DNA of 64,000 nt from Actinomycetota bacterium (GTDB taxonomy: Bacteria > Actinomycetota > UBA4738 > HRBIN12): contig JBBECT010000007.1 of NCBI GenBank assembly GCA_040881665.1, positions 248,001 to 312,000 of the forward strand, written 5' to 3'. How positions within the stretch are numbered: position 1 is the first letter of the stretch; each line of letters begins with the position of its first letter. Below the pieces are notes generated by a model, which saw only the letters and a list, made by a program, of their open reading frames with translations, searched no databases and was not told where the DNA came from. Made by a program: the position numbers and the translations under genes. This document shows, piece after piece, positions 16,921-25,284 of this stretch.

Positions 16921-17547
16921 ATGCGAGCTCGAATCACCCGACCGCGGACCCGGCGCTCTCGGACCCCCGTGCGTGGCCTTCCGACGTTCGCCGTGGCCAC
17001 GGCCGGTGTGCTGGTGGGCCACCACCTGACCTACCTCCTCGCCCATCCCGGCGCGGACGATCGTCACGCGGCGCTCGCCCGGACCGGACACGACTACCTG
17101 CCGTCCGCGGGCAAGGTGGTGCTCGCGTTGCTCCTGGCCGGCGCGCTGACGCTGGTGCTGCGCGTGTGCGCGCGGGGTCCGTTCCGCGACCGCGGACCGG
17201 ACACGATCGCGTCGCTGGTCGCGGCCCTGTGGGTCACCCAGGCCATCGTCTTCGTCTCGATCGAGGTGCTCGAGCGGCTCGTCGTCGGCGCTCCGCTCGG
17301 GGAGCTGGCCGGCGGCAGCATCCTGTCGGTCGGCTTGCTTGCGCTCGTCGCTCCCGCCCTGCTCGGTGCTCTCGCCCTCCGCTGGTTCCATCGAGCCGTG
17401 GGGGTCGTGCTCACCGCGATCGCGCGGCACCGTGCGCGCCCCGTCGTTCGATCTCCCCTGCGGCCCGGGTTCGTGGTGGCGCCCGCGCCCCCGCTGCTCT
17501 CCGGGGCCGCCGGTGTCCGTGGTCCTCCTCCTTCGTTCGGCCCCTGA
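16921..17547 (+). CDS. Integral membrane protein at head of CopC/CopD cluster
   Basis: 208 residues. The N-terminus is very basic (RARITRPRTRRSRTPVR), followed by about four membrane spans (near 23-40, 62-80, 95-115 and 125-150). A VGHHLTYLLAHPG segment at the end of the first span carries a His pair and a third His, and HAALARTGHDYLP follows. The tail is proline-rich and cytoplasmic by the positive-inside rule. I do not recognise a named family. The His-rich exoplasmic loop and its place before a CopC-CopD gene suggest a role in metal handling, but that is inference. Confidence 0.65.
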   Translation: MRARITRPRTRRSRTPVRGLPTFAVATAGVLVGHHLTYLLAHPGADDRHAALARTGHDYLPSAGKVVLALLLAGALTLVLRVCARGPFRDRGPDTIASLVAALWVTQAIVFVSIEVLERLVVGAPLGELAGGSILSVGLLALVAPALLGALALRWFHRAVGVVLTAIARHRARPVVRSPLRPGFVVAPAPPLLSGAAGVRGPPPSFGP

Positions 17548-17614
17548 TCCATCTCCGACGCCGGTGCCCCGTTGCACGATGGCCACCGGCTCGAGCCGAA
17601 GGAGTCGATGCTGC

Positions 17615-18292
17615 ATGCGAGGATCTCTGTACCGCCTGGGGGTCCTGACCGGGACCGCCGTGCTGTTCCTGACGGTGCTCGGGGCACTGACCGGCCCTGC
17701 GTCCGCGCACGGATCCGCGAGCTCGGGCGAGCACGAGTTCACGATCGGGTTCGGAACCGAACCCGCCTATCAGGGGTTCCCGAACAGCGCTCAGGTCATC
17801 ATCACCCACCACGACGGGGAGCCCGTCACGAAGCTCGAGGGCGAGCTTCAGGTCGAGGTGACCTACGGCGACGAGTCGACGACCATACCGCTCGAGCCGA
17901 ACTTCCTCCCCGGCGTGTACGGCGAGGAAGGCGACTACCGAGCATGGTTCGTTCCGAGTCGCGCGGGGCAGTACACGTTCCGCATCTTCGGGGAGCTAGC
18001 AGGCAAGAGGGTCAACGAGGAACTCACCTCCGGTCCCAAGACGTTCAGCGACGTCCTGGACACCGGGGCGGAGAGCTTCCCGGTACAGGATCCGACGACC
18101 GGAGAGCTCGCCGAGCGCCTCGATCGCGAGGTGCCACGGCTCAACCAGGAGATCGTCGCCTCGTCGACATCGACCTCGGACGAGGTGTCGTCCGCGCGCA
18201 CGCTCGCGATCGTGGGCATCGTCGTCGGGGTGCTGGGCCTGATCGTCGGCGGCATCGCGCTGGCGGCGTCCAGGAAGTCTGGGACCGCGTAG
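17615..18292 (+). CDS. Exported protein with predicted N-terminal His and C-terminal anchor
   Basis: 225 residues from the ATG at 17615 (AAGGAG 10 bases upstream). A signal peptide ends in GPASA, so signal peptidase I would leave His as the first mature residue (HGSASSGEHEF), as in CopC. The extracellular part is beta-rich (FTIGFGTEPAYQGF, VIITHHDGEPVTKL, WFVPSRAGQYTFRIFG), like YtkA/FixH-type copper-associated modules. A Ser/Thr-rich linker leads to a C-terminal membrane span (about 199-219) and RKSGTA. It is probably an outward-facing anchored copper-handling protein; the function is inferred from the mature His, the HH pair and the neighbouring CopC-CopD gene. Confidence 0.7.
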   Translation: MRGSLYRLGVLTGTAVLFLTVLGALTGPASAHGSASSGEHEFTIGFGTEPAYQGFPNSAQVIITHHDGEPVTKLEGELQVEVTYGDESTTIPLEPNFLPGVYGEEGDYRAWFVPSRAGQYTFRIFGELAGKRVNEELTSGPKTFSDVLDTGAESFPVQDPTTGELAERLDREVPRLNQEIVASSTSTSDEVSSARTLAIVGIVVGVLGLIVGGIALAASRKSGTA

Positions 18293-18303
18293 GAGCCGCG
18301 CCG

Positions 18304-18906
18304 ATGGACATCACGACCTCGGTCCGCTCCTCCTCGTGGGTGCGTCTGGCCCATGCGGGGGGCGCGGACGAGATCGCCGCGACGGCGTTCGTCCTCGTCG
18401 CCCTCTGGGCGGGATGGGTCGCGTGGAGCCGATTGTTCGGCAGCGGGTTCCGCCGGCTGCCGCGTCCGGGCGCGTGGATCGTGCTGGGCGCCGCGGTCGT
18501 GCTCCTCGCATCGGCCGTGTTCGTCCCCACCGCGATCTGGGGCCCGACCCCGCTGAGCGGCCCCCGGCCGGCATCCCCGGCACGGCTCGCGATCGCGTCA
18601 CCGGTCGCAGGCGCTATCGTCACCGGTCCCGAGGTCGACGTCCGGATCGACCTGCGCGACGGGTCGGTCGTCGACGCGACGACGACCGAGGTCCGTCCCG
18701 ACGAAGGGCACATCCATCTCATGCTGGACGGAGCGCTGATCGACATGACCTACGACGGCGCGCCGGTGCAACTCGACGACCTCGCGCCCGGTGAACACCG
18801 TCTCGAGGCCGAGTTCGTCGCCGCCGACCACGCGCCGTTCTCTCCTCGCGTGCGGTCGAGCACCGAGTTCGTGGTCGATGATGCCGCGAGTCGGGGACAG
18901 GCATGA
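18304..18906 (+). CDS. Membrane-anchored protein with DUF4399-like domain
   Basis: 200 residues. Two membrane spans (about 25-42 and 56-76) precede an exoplasmic beta domain that begins ARLAIASPVAGAIVTGPEVDVRIDL and contains VRPDEGHIHLMLDGALIDM and EFVAADHAPFSPRV. These histidine-bearing motifs recur almost word for word in the lipoprotein at 20903, so the two genes are paralogues. The domain resembles DUF4399-type modules. The stop overlaps the start of the CopC-CopD gene by 4 bases, so the two are translationally coupled. Copper or another metal is a plausible ligand through the conserved His residues, but no function is established. Confidence 0.65.
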   Translation: MDITTSVRSSSWVRLAHAGGADEIAATAFVLVALWAGWVAWSRLFGSGFRRLPRPGAWIVLGAAVVLLASAVFVPTAIWGPTPLSGPRPASPARLAIASPVAGAIVTGPEVDVRIDLRDGSVVDATTTEVRPDEGHIHLMLDGALIDMTYDGAPVQLDDLAPGEHRLEAEFVAADHAPFSPRVRSSTEFVVDDAASRGQA

Positions 18907-20906
18907 GCCGCTCGAGGATCCGCGGCCCCGGGTGGCCGGTTCGTTCGGCGCTCGTCGCGGCACTTGCCGTCGTCCTCACGGGTCTGTGGGCGGCACCGGC
19001 GTCCGCACACGCGGCCCTCGAGTCCTCGACGCCGCGGGACGGCGCGATCCTCGAGACCTCGCCCTCCGAGATCCTCCTGCGGTTCAGCGAGCCACCGGAT
19101 CTCGGGATCTCCGAGTTCGACCTGCTCGACGCCTCCGGAGGATCGATCGAGCTCGGCGGCCCACGAGCACCCGGGAACGGCCTCGTCGTGACGCTCCCCG
19201 TTCCGGATCTCGGCGATGGCTCCTACACCCTCGGATACCGCGTGACCTCGACGGTGGACGGCCACACCACGGGGGATGCGCTGACGTTCGGCATCGGGCA
19301 GCCGCCGGGGGTTCCGGCATCCACGGCGCCTTCGTTCCGAACACCGTCGCCGAGCCCACTGTCGGTGGCCGGGCGCTGGCTGCTGTACGTGGGGCTCGCG
19401 ATGCTCGTATCGGCGACCTCGTCCTGGTTCCTGGTGTTCCGCCGTCGGCCACCCGGCCTGGTCCCGGTGCTCGTCGTCTCGTGGATCGTCGCCGCCGCCG
19501 GGGCGGTCGCGGTGACGGCTGCCGCCGCCTCGGCGGCCGATACGACGCTCGCCGCGTTCATCGGATCCTCCACGGGCGGAGCGTTCGTTCGTCAAGGGCT
19601 GGCCGTTCTGGTGTGCGGCGGTGCCGTCGTCGCCGCGATCCGGCATCCGTCGGCCCGAACCGTCGCGGTCGTCGGCGGGGCGGCGGCTGTGGCGTTGCTG
19701 TTCCACACGCTGGGCGGGCACGCGGGCGCAGCGCGTGACGCGCGCTGGCTCGCGGTCGGTGTCCAATGGGTGCACGTGGTCGCCGCCGGCGTCTGGGCCG
19801 GCGGACTCGGGTGGCTCGTACTCGGGGCTCGGCGACTCGACTCCGTCACACGGCCGGACGCGATCCGCGGGTTCTCCCGGCTCGCGGGTATCGCGCTCGT
19901 TCTCGTGTTCGTCACCGGATCGCTCCGGTCGATCGATCTGCTCGGTGGATTCGGCGAGATCGCCGACATCCTCGCCACCGCCTGGGGAACGACGCTCGCG
20001 ATCAAGCTCGCCGTCGTGGCCACGCTCGTGGCATTGGGCGCCTGGAACCGGTTCCGCGAACTCCCGGGCCTGGGCACCCGAGGCGAACGCGGGGAAGGCA
20101 GGATCGTTCGCAACGTCGGTTTCGAAGTGCTCCTCGCGGCAGGGGTGTTCGGCGTGACCGGAGTGCTCGCGGGACTTCCACCGGCCGACGAAGCGCGCGC
20201 GGTCCTGCCCGCACCCCCACCTCAGGTCGTCGTCGAAGGACGCGACTTCGCGACCTCGGTGCGGGTACGACTGACGGTTACGCCGGCCCGCCCGGGACCG
20301 AACCTGTTCCGTGCCGACGTCGTCGACTTCGACACGGGTGCACCGATCGAAGCGGAACGCGTGACGCTACGGCTCGCACTCGCGGGCTCCGCCGGTCTGG
20401 AGCCGATCGAGGTCGCGCTCACCCGGGACGGGTCCACATGGGCTGCGTCATCGACGGGCCTGTCGATCGCCGGACTATGGGAGGGTCCGATGCTAATCGA
20501 GCGCTCCCGAGATTCGGTAGAGGTCCCGCTCGAGATCCCGATCGAAAGCGCGCCGCAGCGGGTCACGGTGACGCCCGGGACCGGCGAGCTGCCGGACCTG
20601 ACGACGATCGAGCTCGGCGACGGGCGATCGGTGCAGGCGTACCTGGATCCGGACGTTCCGGGTCCAGGACAGGTCCACGTGACCGCCTTCGATGCGGACG
20701 GGCAGGAGCTGCCGCTGACCCGGGCGAGCCTGACCGCGACCCCGCCCGCGGGCGACGAGGTCGATCTGGACGCGATCCGCCTGTCCCCCGGGCACTTCGT
20801 CGCGGCGGTCACACTCACGGCCGGGACGTGGGGCTTCGAGCTCGATGCCGAACCGCGAACGGGCGCATCACTATCTGTTGCCTACGAACAGGAGGTCTCC
20901 GGATGA
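18903..20906 (+). CDS. CopC-CopD fusion with C-terminal YtkA/FixH-like domain
   Basis: 667 residues. The signal peptide ends APASA, so the mature protein should start HAALESSTPRDGA, the copper-binding N-terminal His of CopC. The CopC fold spans about 37-138 and includes GYRVTSTVDGHTTGDALTF with the second His. CopD follows with about eight membrane spans (about 155-425), including GGHAGAARDARWLAVGVQWVHVVAAGVWAGGLGWL, the histidine-bearing CopD signature. A 240-residue exoplasmic beta-rich C-terminal part follows the last span. Role: copper uptake or transfer across the membrane. It overlaps both neighbours by 4 bases (ATGA), central to a six-gene coupled unit. Confidence 0.85.
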   Translation: MSRSRIRGPGWPVRSALVAALAVVLTGLWAAPASAHAALESSTPRDGAILETSPSEILLRFSEPPDLGISEFDLLDASGGSIELGGPRAPGNGLVVTLPVPDLGDGSYTLGYRVTSTVDGHTTGDALTFGIGQPPGVPASTAPSFRTPSPSPLSVAGRWLLYVGLAMLVSATSSWFLVFRRRPPGLVPVLVVSWIVAAAGAVAVTAAAASAADTTLAAFIGSSTGGAFVRQGLAVLVCGGAVVAAIRHPSARTVAVVGGAAAVALLFHTLGGHAGAARDARWLAVGVQWVHVVAAGVWAGGLGWLVLGARRLDSVTRPDAIRGFSRLAGIALVLVFVTGSLRSIDLLGGFGEIADILATAWGTTLAIKLAVVATLVALGAWNRFRELPGLGTRGERGEGRIVRNVGFEVLLAAGVFGVTGVLAGLPPADEARAVLPAPPPQVVVEGRDFATSVRVRLTVTPARPGPNLFRADVVDFDTGAPIEAERVTLRLALAGSAGLEPIEVALTRDGSTWAASSTGLSIAGLWEGPMLIERSRDSVEVPLEIPIESAPQRVTVTPGTGELPDLTTIELGDGRSVQAYLDPDVPGPGQVHVTAFDADGQELPLTRASLTATPPAGDEVDLDAIRLSPGHFVAAVTLTAGTWGFELDAEPRTGASLSVAYEQEVSG

Positions 20907-21364
20907 GGAGCCGACACGGCAGCAACCCCGCTCGAGCCTTCCTTCCCGTCACGCTCGCGCTGGGGTTGGCTTGCATCCTCGCGTTCACCGGATGCAGCTC
21001 CGGCGACGAGCCGGAGCCCACGTCTCCGAGCGGACCGTCCGTGATCCCTCGACCCACGAGCACGGCTGAGTTGGCGGTCGAGTCCCCATCGGATGGGGAC
21101 GTTGTCGACGTCGGCGACGTGCCCCTTCGGATCGCGCTCGAGGGCGCCGAGCTCGTCGACACCGCGTCGACCGACGTGCGCCCCGACCAGGGGCACGTTC
21201 ACATCCTGCTCGACGACGAGCTGCTCGACATGACGTCGGGACTGCGCGGTAGGCTCCCCGACGTGGGACCGGGCCAGCACGTGTTACGCGTCGAGTTCGT
21301 CGCCTCCGATCACGCGCCGTTCGATCCTCGTGTCGTCTCCGACGTCGTCTTCGAGGCGACGTGA
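20903..21364 (+). CDS. Lipoprotein with DUF4399-like domain
   Basis: 153 residues from the ATG at 20903 (AGGAGG 7 bases upstream). The lipobox is FTGC with Cys31, followed by SSGDEPEPTSPSG as tether. The domain has VRPDQGHVHILLDDELLDM and EFVASDHAPFDPRV, matching the membrane-anchored paralogue at 18304 motif for motif. The conserved His residues and acidic positions suggest metal binding. It overlaps the CopC-CopD gene and the CPBP gene by 4 bases each. Confidence 0.75.
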   Translation: MRSRHGSNPARAFLPVTLALGLACILAFTGCSSGDEPEPTSPSGPSVIPRPTSTAELAVESPSDGDVVDVGDVPLRIALEGAELVDTASTDVRPDQGHVHILLDDELLDMTSGLRGRLPDVGPGQHVLRVEFVASDHAPFDPRVVSDVVFEAT

Positions 21365-21987
21365 CCGAGATCCGGCACGCTCCGTCCCTCCGCCCTCCGG
21401 CCACCGGTCCATGGGTTGCGAGCGGGCCCCCGCTCGTGACCTTCGCCGCTGTCGCCGTGGTCCTGTTGGGCGGCATGGGCCTGTTGCTGTCGCGGCGTCT
21501 CCTATTGGATCCGGCCGTACCCAGAACGGCGCTGACGGCGATCCTGTTCTCGGCACTGCTCGCCGGCTCTCTCCTGGTGCCGTCGCCCGAGCGGATCCGG
21601 GCGCGCGGGGCGATGGTCGCTGCGGGTGCCGGCGTCGCGACCCTCGTGCTCGGCGCGTTGTTGCTCCCGCCGATCGTCCCGCTGCCGCCGATCGTAGCGG
21701 CCGTCCCGTTCGCACTCCTGGCGGCGATCGCGGAGGAAGCGTTCTTCCGCCGCGCGATGTTCGGCACGATCGAGCGGGCGATCGGTTGGCCCTGGGCAAC
21801 GGTCGCAGCCCTCCTCACGACGGCGGTCCTGTTCGCGGCGATCCACGTTCCGCTCTACGGCACCGCCGCCCTGCCGCTCGACCTCGGGGCGGGGCTCCTG
21901 CTGTCGTGGCAACGATCGGTGTCGGGTTCGTGGTTGCTGCCCGCGGCGACGCACGTGGCCTTCAACCTCGTGGCGGTGCTCGTGTGA
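21361..21987 (+). CDS. CPBP family intramembrane metalloprotease
   Basis: 208 residues with about six membrane spans. The three CPBP (Abi/Rce1-like) motifs are present: EEAFFRR near residue 122, His in LFAAIHVPLYG near 163, and HVAFN near 198. Proteins of this family cleave or bind membrane substrates in maturation or immunity. The GTG start overlaps the lipoprotein stop by 4 bases (GTGA). Its place inside a coupled envelope operon suggests it may process one of the neighbouring exported proteins; that is inference. Confidence 0.82.
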   Translation: MTEIRHAPSLRPPATGPWVASGPPLVTFAAVAVVLLGGMGLLLSRRLLLDPAVPRTALTAILFSALLAGSLLVPSPERIRARGAMVAAGAGVATLVLGALLLPPIVPLPPIVAAVPFALLAAIAEEAFFRRAMFGTIERAIGWPWATVAALLTTAVLFAAIHVPLYGTAALPLDLGAGLLLSWQRSVSGSWLLPAATHVAFNLVAVLV

Positions 21988-23270
21988 TCCGTCCGCGGGT
22001 GCGCCGCCCGCACGCAGCCGCCGTGCTCCGCGTCTGCGGAGCGCTCGCCCTGATCGCATCGATCGCCGCCTCCTCCTGCTCGGGCGAGGCGACCTCGATC
22101 CGCATCGGTGCGATCTATCCACTGAACGGATCGCAGGGGCCGGGAGGCATCGACGAGTTCCGGGGCGTGCAACTCGCGGCCGACCTCGTGAACGCGGACG
22201 GCGGCGTAGGCGGTCGTGACGTGCAACTCGAACCGATCGACGTCCCGAGCTCCGACGGCGCGGCGGCCGCTGTCGCGCAGCTGGACGCGGCGGGGATCGA
22301 GCTGCTCGTCGGCAGCTACGGCAGCACGATCTCGCTCCCGGCAGCGGACGAGGCGGCCCGGCGCGGGATGGTGTTCTGGGAGACGGGAGCGGTGGGCGAG
22401 ATGACCGGTCGGGGCGCCGGGGAACTCGTGTTCCGCGTCCCGGCGGATGGCGGAGTCCTCGGCCGCCAGGCGATCCGTTTCGTCGCGGACGAGCTCGCCC
22501 CCGGCGTGGATCGCGATCCGAACGAGCTCCGCTTCGCCGTCGTGAACGTGGACGACGTCTACGGCCGCGCGGTGGCCGCCGGCGCCCTCGACGAGCTCGA
22601 CGCACGCGGACTGCACCTGGTGGGGACCTTCGACTACGACGAGACCCGGCTCGACGCGGCACGCCTGATCGCCGACGTGGCGCGTGCGCGCCCCGACGTC
22701 GTCTTCGTCTCCGCGTACCTGACCGACGGCGTGGCGATCCAGCGGCAGATCGCCCGGCAGCGCCTCCCCCTGGTCGCCGCGATCGGGACCTCGTCCAGCT
22801 ACTGCATGCCGGAGTTCGGAGCCGCGCTCGGCCGGGACGCGATCGGCACGTTCGCCTCGGACAAGCCCGATGCCCAGGCGATCGATCCGACGGGGTTGAC
22901 AGCCGAGGGCCGAACCCTGCTCGCGCGTGCCGCGGCCGCGTACGAGCAGCGCTTCGACGAGCCGATGAGCGCTCCGGCGTTGACGGGGTTCTCCGGCGCG
23001 TGGGCGTTGCTGCACGAGGTCCTCCCGGCGGCCGGATCTCCGACCCCCGCGGCGGTCGGCGAGGCCGCGCGGACGGCCGACCTTCCGGCGGGGTCCCTTC
23101 CCAACGGCAGCGGGCTCGCGTTCGGGAGGGCCGGCACCCCCGACGCCGGGACCAACCTCCGGGCGGCGAGCGTGATCTGGCAGTGGCTCGACCCCGACGA
23201 ACACGTCGTCGTGTGGCCGGCGCCGTACGCGACCGACGTCGTGGATCCCTCGCTCCTGTCGACCCGATGA
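21984..23270 (+). CDS. Leucine/amide-type substrate-binding lipoprotein (orphan)
   Basis: 428 residues from the GTG at 21984. The lipobox is ASSC (Cys32). The rest is a type I periplasmic-binding fold (Peripla_BP_6, branched-chain amino acid/amide/urea type): RIGAIYPLNGSQGPGG at the start, GSYGSTISLPAADEAAR for the ligand loop, and FAVVNVDDVYGRAVAAGAL for the interdomain region. No permease or ATPase genes lie in the cluster, so it may act as a receptor, or serve a transporter encoded elsewhere. It overlaps both neighbours by 4 bases. Confidence 0.87.
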   Translation: MIRPRVRRPHAAAVLRVCGALALIASIAASSCSGEATSIRIGAIYPLNGSQGPGGIDEFRGVQLAADLVNADGGVGGRDVQLEPIDVPSSDGAAAAVAQLDAAGIELLVGSYGSTISLPAADEAARRGMVFWETGAVGEMTGRGAGELVFRVPADGGVLGRQAIRFVADELAPGVDRDPNELRFAVVNVDDVYGRAVAAGALDELDARGLHLVGTFDYDETRLDAARLIADVARARPDVVFVSAYLTDGVAIQRQIARQRLPLVAAIGTSSSYCMPEFGAALGRDAIGTFASDKPDAQAIDPTGLTAEGRTLLARAAAAYEQRFDEPMSAPALTGFSGAWALLHEVLPAAGSPTPAAVGEAARTADLPAGSLPNGSGLAFGRAGTPDAGTNLRAASVIWQWLDPDEHVVVWPAPYATDVVDPSLLSTR

Positions 23271-24025
23271 CCTCCCGCGCCCGCCTGACGCTGTCCGCGA
23301 TCGTCGTCGTGGCGATCGCCCTCGGGGGGGCGGCGTTGTCCGGCTCGATCTCCCCCGTGGCCCGCAGGCCGCTGCTCGACGGCATCGGCCCCGTGATCCC
23401 CTACCGCTGGGTGCAACCCCCTCCCCTGTTGCGGAACACGAACCGGCTCCCCACGCCGGAGCGGTTCCGACTCCCCTTGGGACCGGAGGGTTCCGTTGCG
23501 GACGTGCTCGCCACGAAGGATCTGCAGACGACCCTCGTCGCGTCCAAGGCCCTGATCCCTCCGCGCGCGGGAGCCGGCGACGCGGAGGTCACGATCGAGC
23601 CGCTGGACCCGGCCCGTTTCGGGCCCGTCCCCGACGGGTTCGTGGCCGCCGGGAACGTCGTTCGGATCCAGGCGCGGTTCCTCCCGGGACCGCCCCTCAG
23701 TCGGTTCGGCGACGGCACGGCGAGCGTGATCTTGGTGTACCCCCAACTCCCCACGATCCACGGCGAGGGGCACGTGGTGTTGTTCTCACCGGACGGCACA
23801 GCATGGGAGCGGCTCGAAACGCGCGATGCCCCGGAGCTCTCGCAAGCGGAGAGCGCGCTCGCGCGTCCCGGCTATCTGCTCGTCGGTGGCCGTCCCAAGC
23901 CGGCCCCCTCCCCGGCCGGCTCCGGGAGCGGTTCCTCGACGCTGTTGATCGTGATCGGGGTCGGGGCCCTCAGCGCGCTGCTGGTGGGCGCGGGCATACT
24001 GCTGCGGCTGCGCGCCGAACGGTGA
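23267..24025 (+). CDS. Unknown exported protein with C-terminal anchor
   Basis: 252 residues. A signal peptide or anchor (about 7-27) is followed by a proline-rich exoplasmic domain containing GPVIPYRWVQPPPLLRNTN and a beta-rich core (VVRIQARFLPG, ASVILVYPQLP, HVVLFSPDGTAWERLET). A Ser/Gly/Pro-rich linker precedes a C-terminal span (about 226-246) and RLRAER. I do not recognise a family. The layout, exoplasmic sandwich plus C-terminal anchor, echoes the protein at 17615. It closes the coupled cluster and overlaps the binding-protein gene by 4 bases (ATGA). Confidence 0.6.
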   Translation: MTSRARLTLSAIVVVAIALGGAALSGSISPVARRPLLDGIGPVIPYRWVQPPPLLRNTNRLPTPERFRLPLGPEGSVADVLATKDLQTTLVASKALIPPRAGAGDAEVTIEPLDPARFGPVPDGFVAAGNVVRIQARFLPGPPLSRFGDGTASVILVYPQLPTIHGEGHVVLFSPDGTAWERLETRDAPELSQAESALARPGYLLVGGRPKPAPSPAGSGSGSSTLLIVIGVGALSALLVGAGILLRLRAER

Positions 24026-24031
24026 CCGGCC

Positions 24032-25228
24032 TCAGCAGACCGCGGTCAGCAACGGGTACGGGTTGATCGAGTCTCCGACGACCGAGTACCCGTAGGTGCT
24101 CTCCGGCCACGGCGACGGGATCGTCTTCGGACGGTACTCGAAGTGGTTGTGGGAGGGCGTGCCGGCCGCGTTCCCACTCGCTCCGACATACCCGATGATG
24201 TCGCCCGTCTGGACGGGTCCGAGCTTGCCCAGAGCGGACAGGTGCGCGTTGTAGGTCTCTCCCGTTTCGCCGAGCACCTTGACCGACAGTCCTCCGATCG
24301 TGTTCGTCGCATCGACCGCCATCCCCGGGAATGTGGCGCGGATCGGTGTTCCGACAGGCGCGAACATGTCGTTGCCGGCGTGTGGATGGTAACCACCCGT
24401 GTAGCGGGGAGCGCCGAACGAGTCGCCGAACGCCACGGGCGCGTCCACGGGACAGACCTTCAGCACGCCGTTCCCGATCTTCCCCGAATACCCCTGCTGG
24501 GCGAGCAGCTTCTCTCGGTACTGCTTCCCGAGCTTGCGGACCGCCTCCTCCTGGCGGGCCTTGTCGGCTTCGATCGCGTCGAGGATGTCCTGCTGCGCAT
24601 CGAACTGCGCCTCGAGCAGCGTCTGCTGTTCGAACAGGGCGTCGATCGCGCGCCGTTGCTGGTTCTCGAGCTTCGTGAGCTCCCTGGCGCGCAGTTCCAG
24701 CTGCTCGTGCAGGAGCGCGACCTCGGCCGCGATGTCCGAGTCGGCGGCCGTCACCTGGTCCACGAACGCCGCGCGGTCCGACAGGTCGGTGATCGAGGAC
24801 GCGCCGAGGATGAAATCGAGGTTCGAGCCCGAACCCGACATGAACGCCTCGCGGGCCCGGTCCTCGAGCAGACCGACCCGCGTTTCGTACGCGGTGCGAA
24901 CCTCATCGAGCTGCTCCCGGAGGCCCGCGAGTTGCGCTTGGACGTTGGCGAGCTCGCCGTTCGCCTCGTCGACCGTGAAGGCGAGGTCTGCGGCATCCGC
25001 CTGGATCTCGTCGAGCTGCGCGCGCTTGTCGGCGATCGCGTCAGCGATCCGACCCAACTCGGCCTTCGCCTCGCTGACCTGCTTCTTCGTCACCGATGCG
25101 GCCGGCGACGCGGGCGCGAGCACGGCGACGGCGGCGACCAGCACGGCGGCAACGAGGACGCGCGGCATCGGGGCGCGGGATCCGCGCCCACGGCCGGAGC
25201 TCGCGTGGGGAGGTCGGGGAGGTCGCAT
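24032..25228 (-). CDS. Secreted M23 peptidase with coiled coils (EnvC-like)
   Basis: 398 residues from the ATG at 25228; the ATG at 25168 gives a cleaner signal peptide (PRVLVAAVLVAAVAVLAP) and may be the true start. After the signal lies a long coiled coil of about 200 residues. The C-terminal LytM/M23 domain has the full zinc set: HPHAGNDMFAP (HxxxD), then HLS and HNHFEYRP (HxH). It should cut peptidoglycan cross-bridges or activate amidases at division. It is convergent with the envelope cluster (6-base gap) and lies downstream of the cyclase gene, from which a strong hairpin separates it. Confidence 0.88.
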   Translation of the reverse strand: MRPPRPPHASSGRGRGSRAPMPRVLVAAVLVAAVAVLAPASPAASVTKKQVSEAKAELGRIADAIADKRAQLDEIQADAADLAFTVDEANGELANVQAQLAGLREQLDEVRTAYETRVGLLEDRAREAFMSGSGSNLDFILGASSITDLSDRAAFVDQVTAADSDIAAEVALLHEQLELRARELTKLENQQRRAIDALFEQQTLLEAQFDAQQDILDAIEADKARQEEAVRKLGKQYREKLLAQQGYSGKIGNGVLKVCPVDAPVAFGDSFGAPRYTGGYHPHAGNDMFAPVGTPIRATFPGMAVDATNTIGGLSVKVLGETGETYNAHLSALGKLGPVQTGDIIGYVGASGNAAGTPSHNHFEYRPKTIPSPWPESTYGYSVVGDSINPYPLLTAVC

Positions 25229-25240
25229 ATGGCTTGTGGG

Positions 25241-25265
25241 CCCGGGGTAGCCCAGCCTACCCGGG
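25241..25265 (-). terminator. Hairpin after the cyclase gene
   Basis: CCCGGGGTAG (25241-25250) pairs with CTACCCGGG (25257-25265), one bulge, 6-base loop. It lies 20 bases beyond the cyclase stop codon and before the M23 start. There is no T-run, so it is a possible attenuator or processing site rather than a classical terminator. Confidence 0.4.
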
Positions 25266-25284
25266 GTCCGACGCGGTGCACCCA

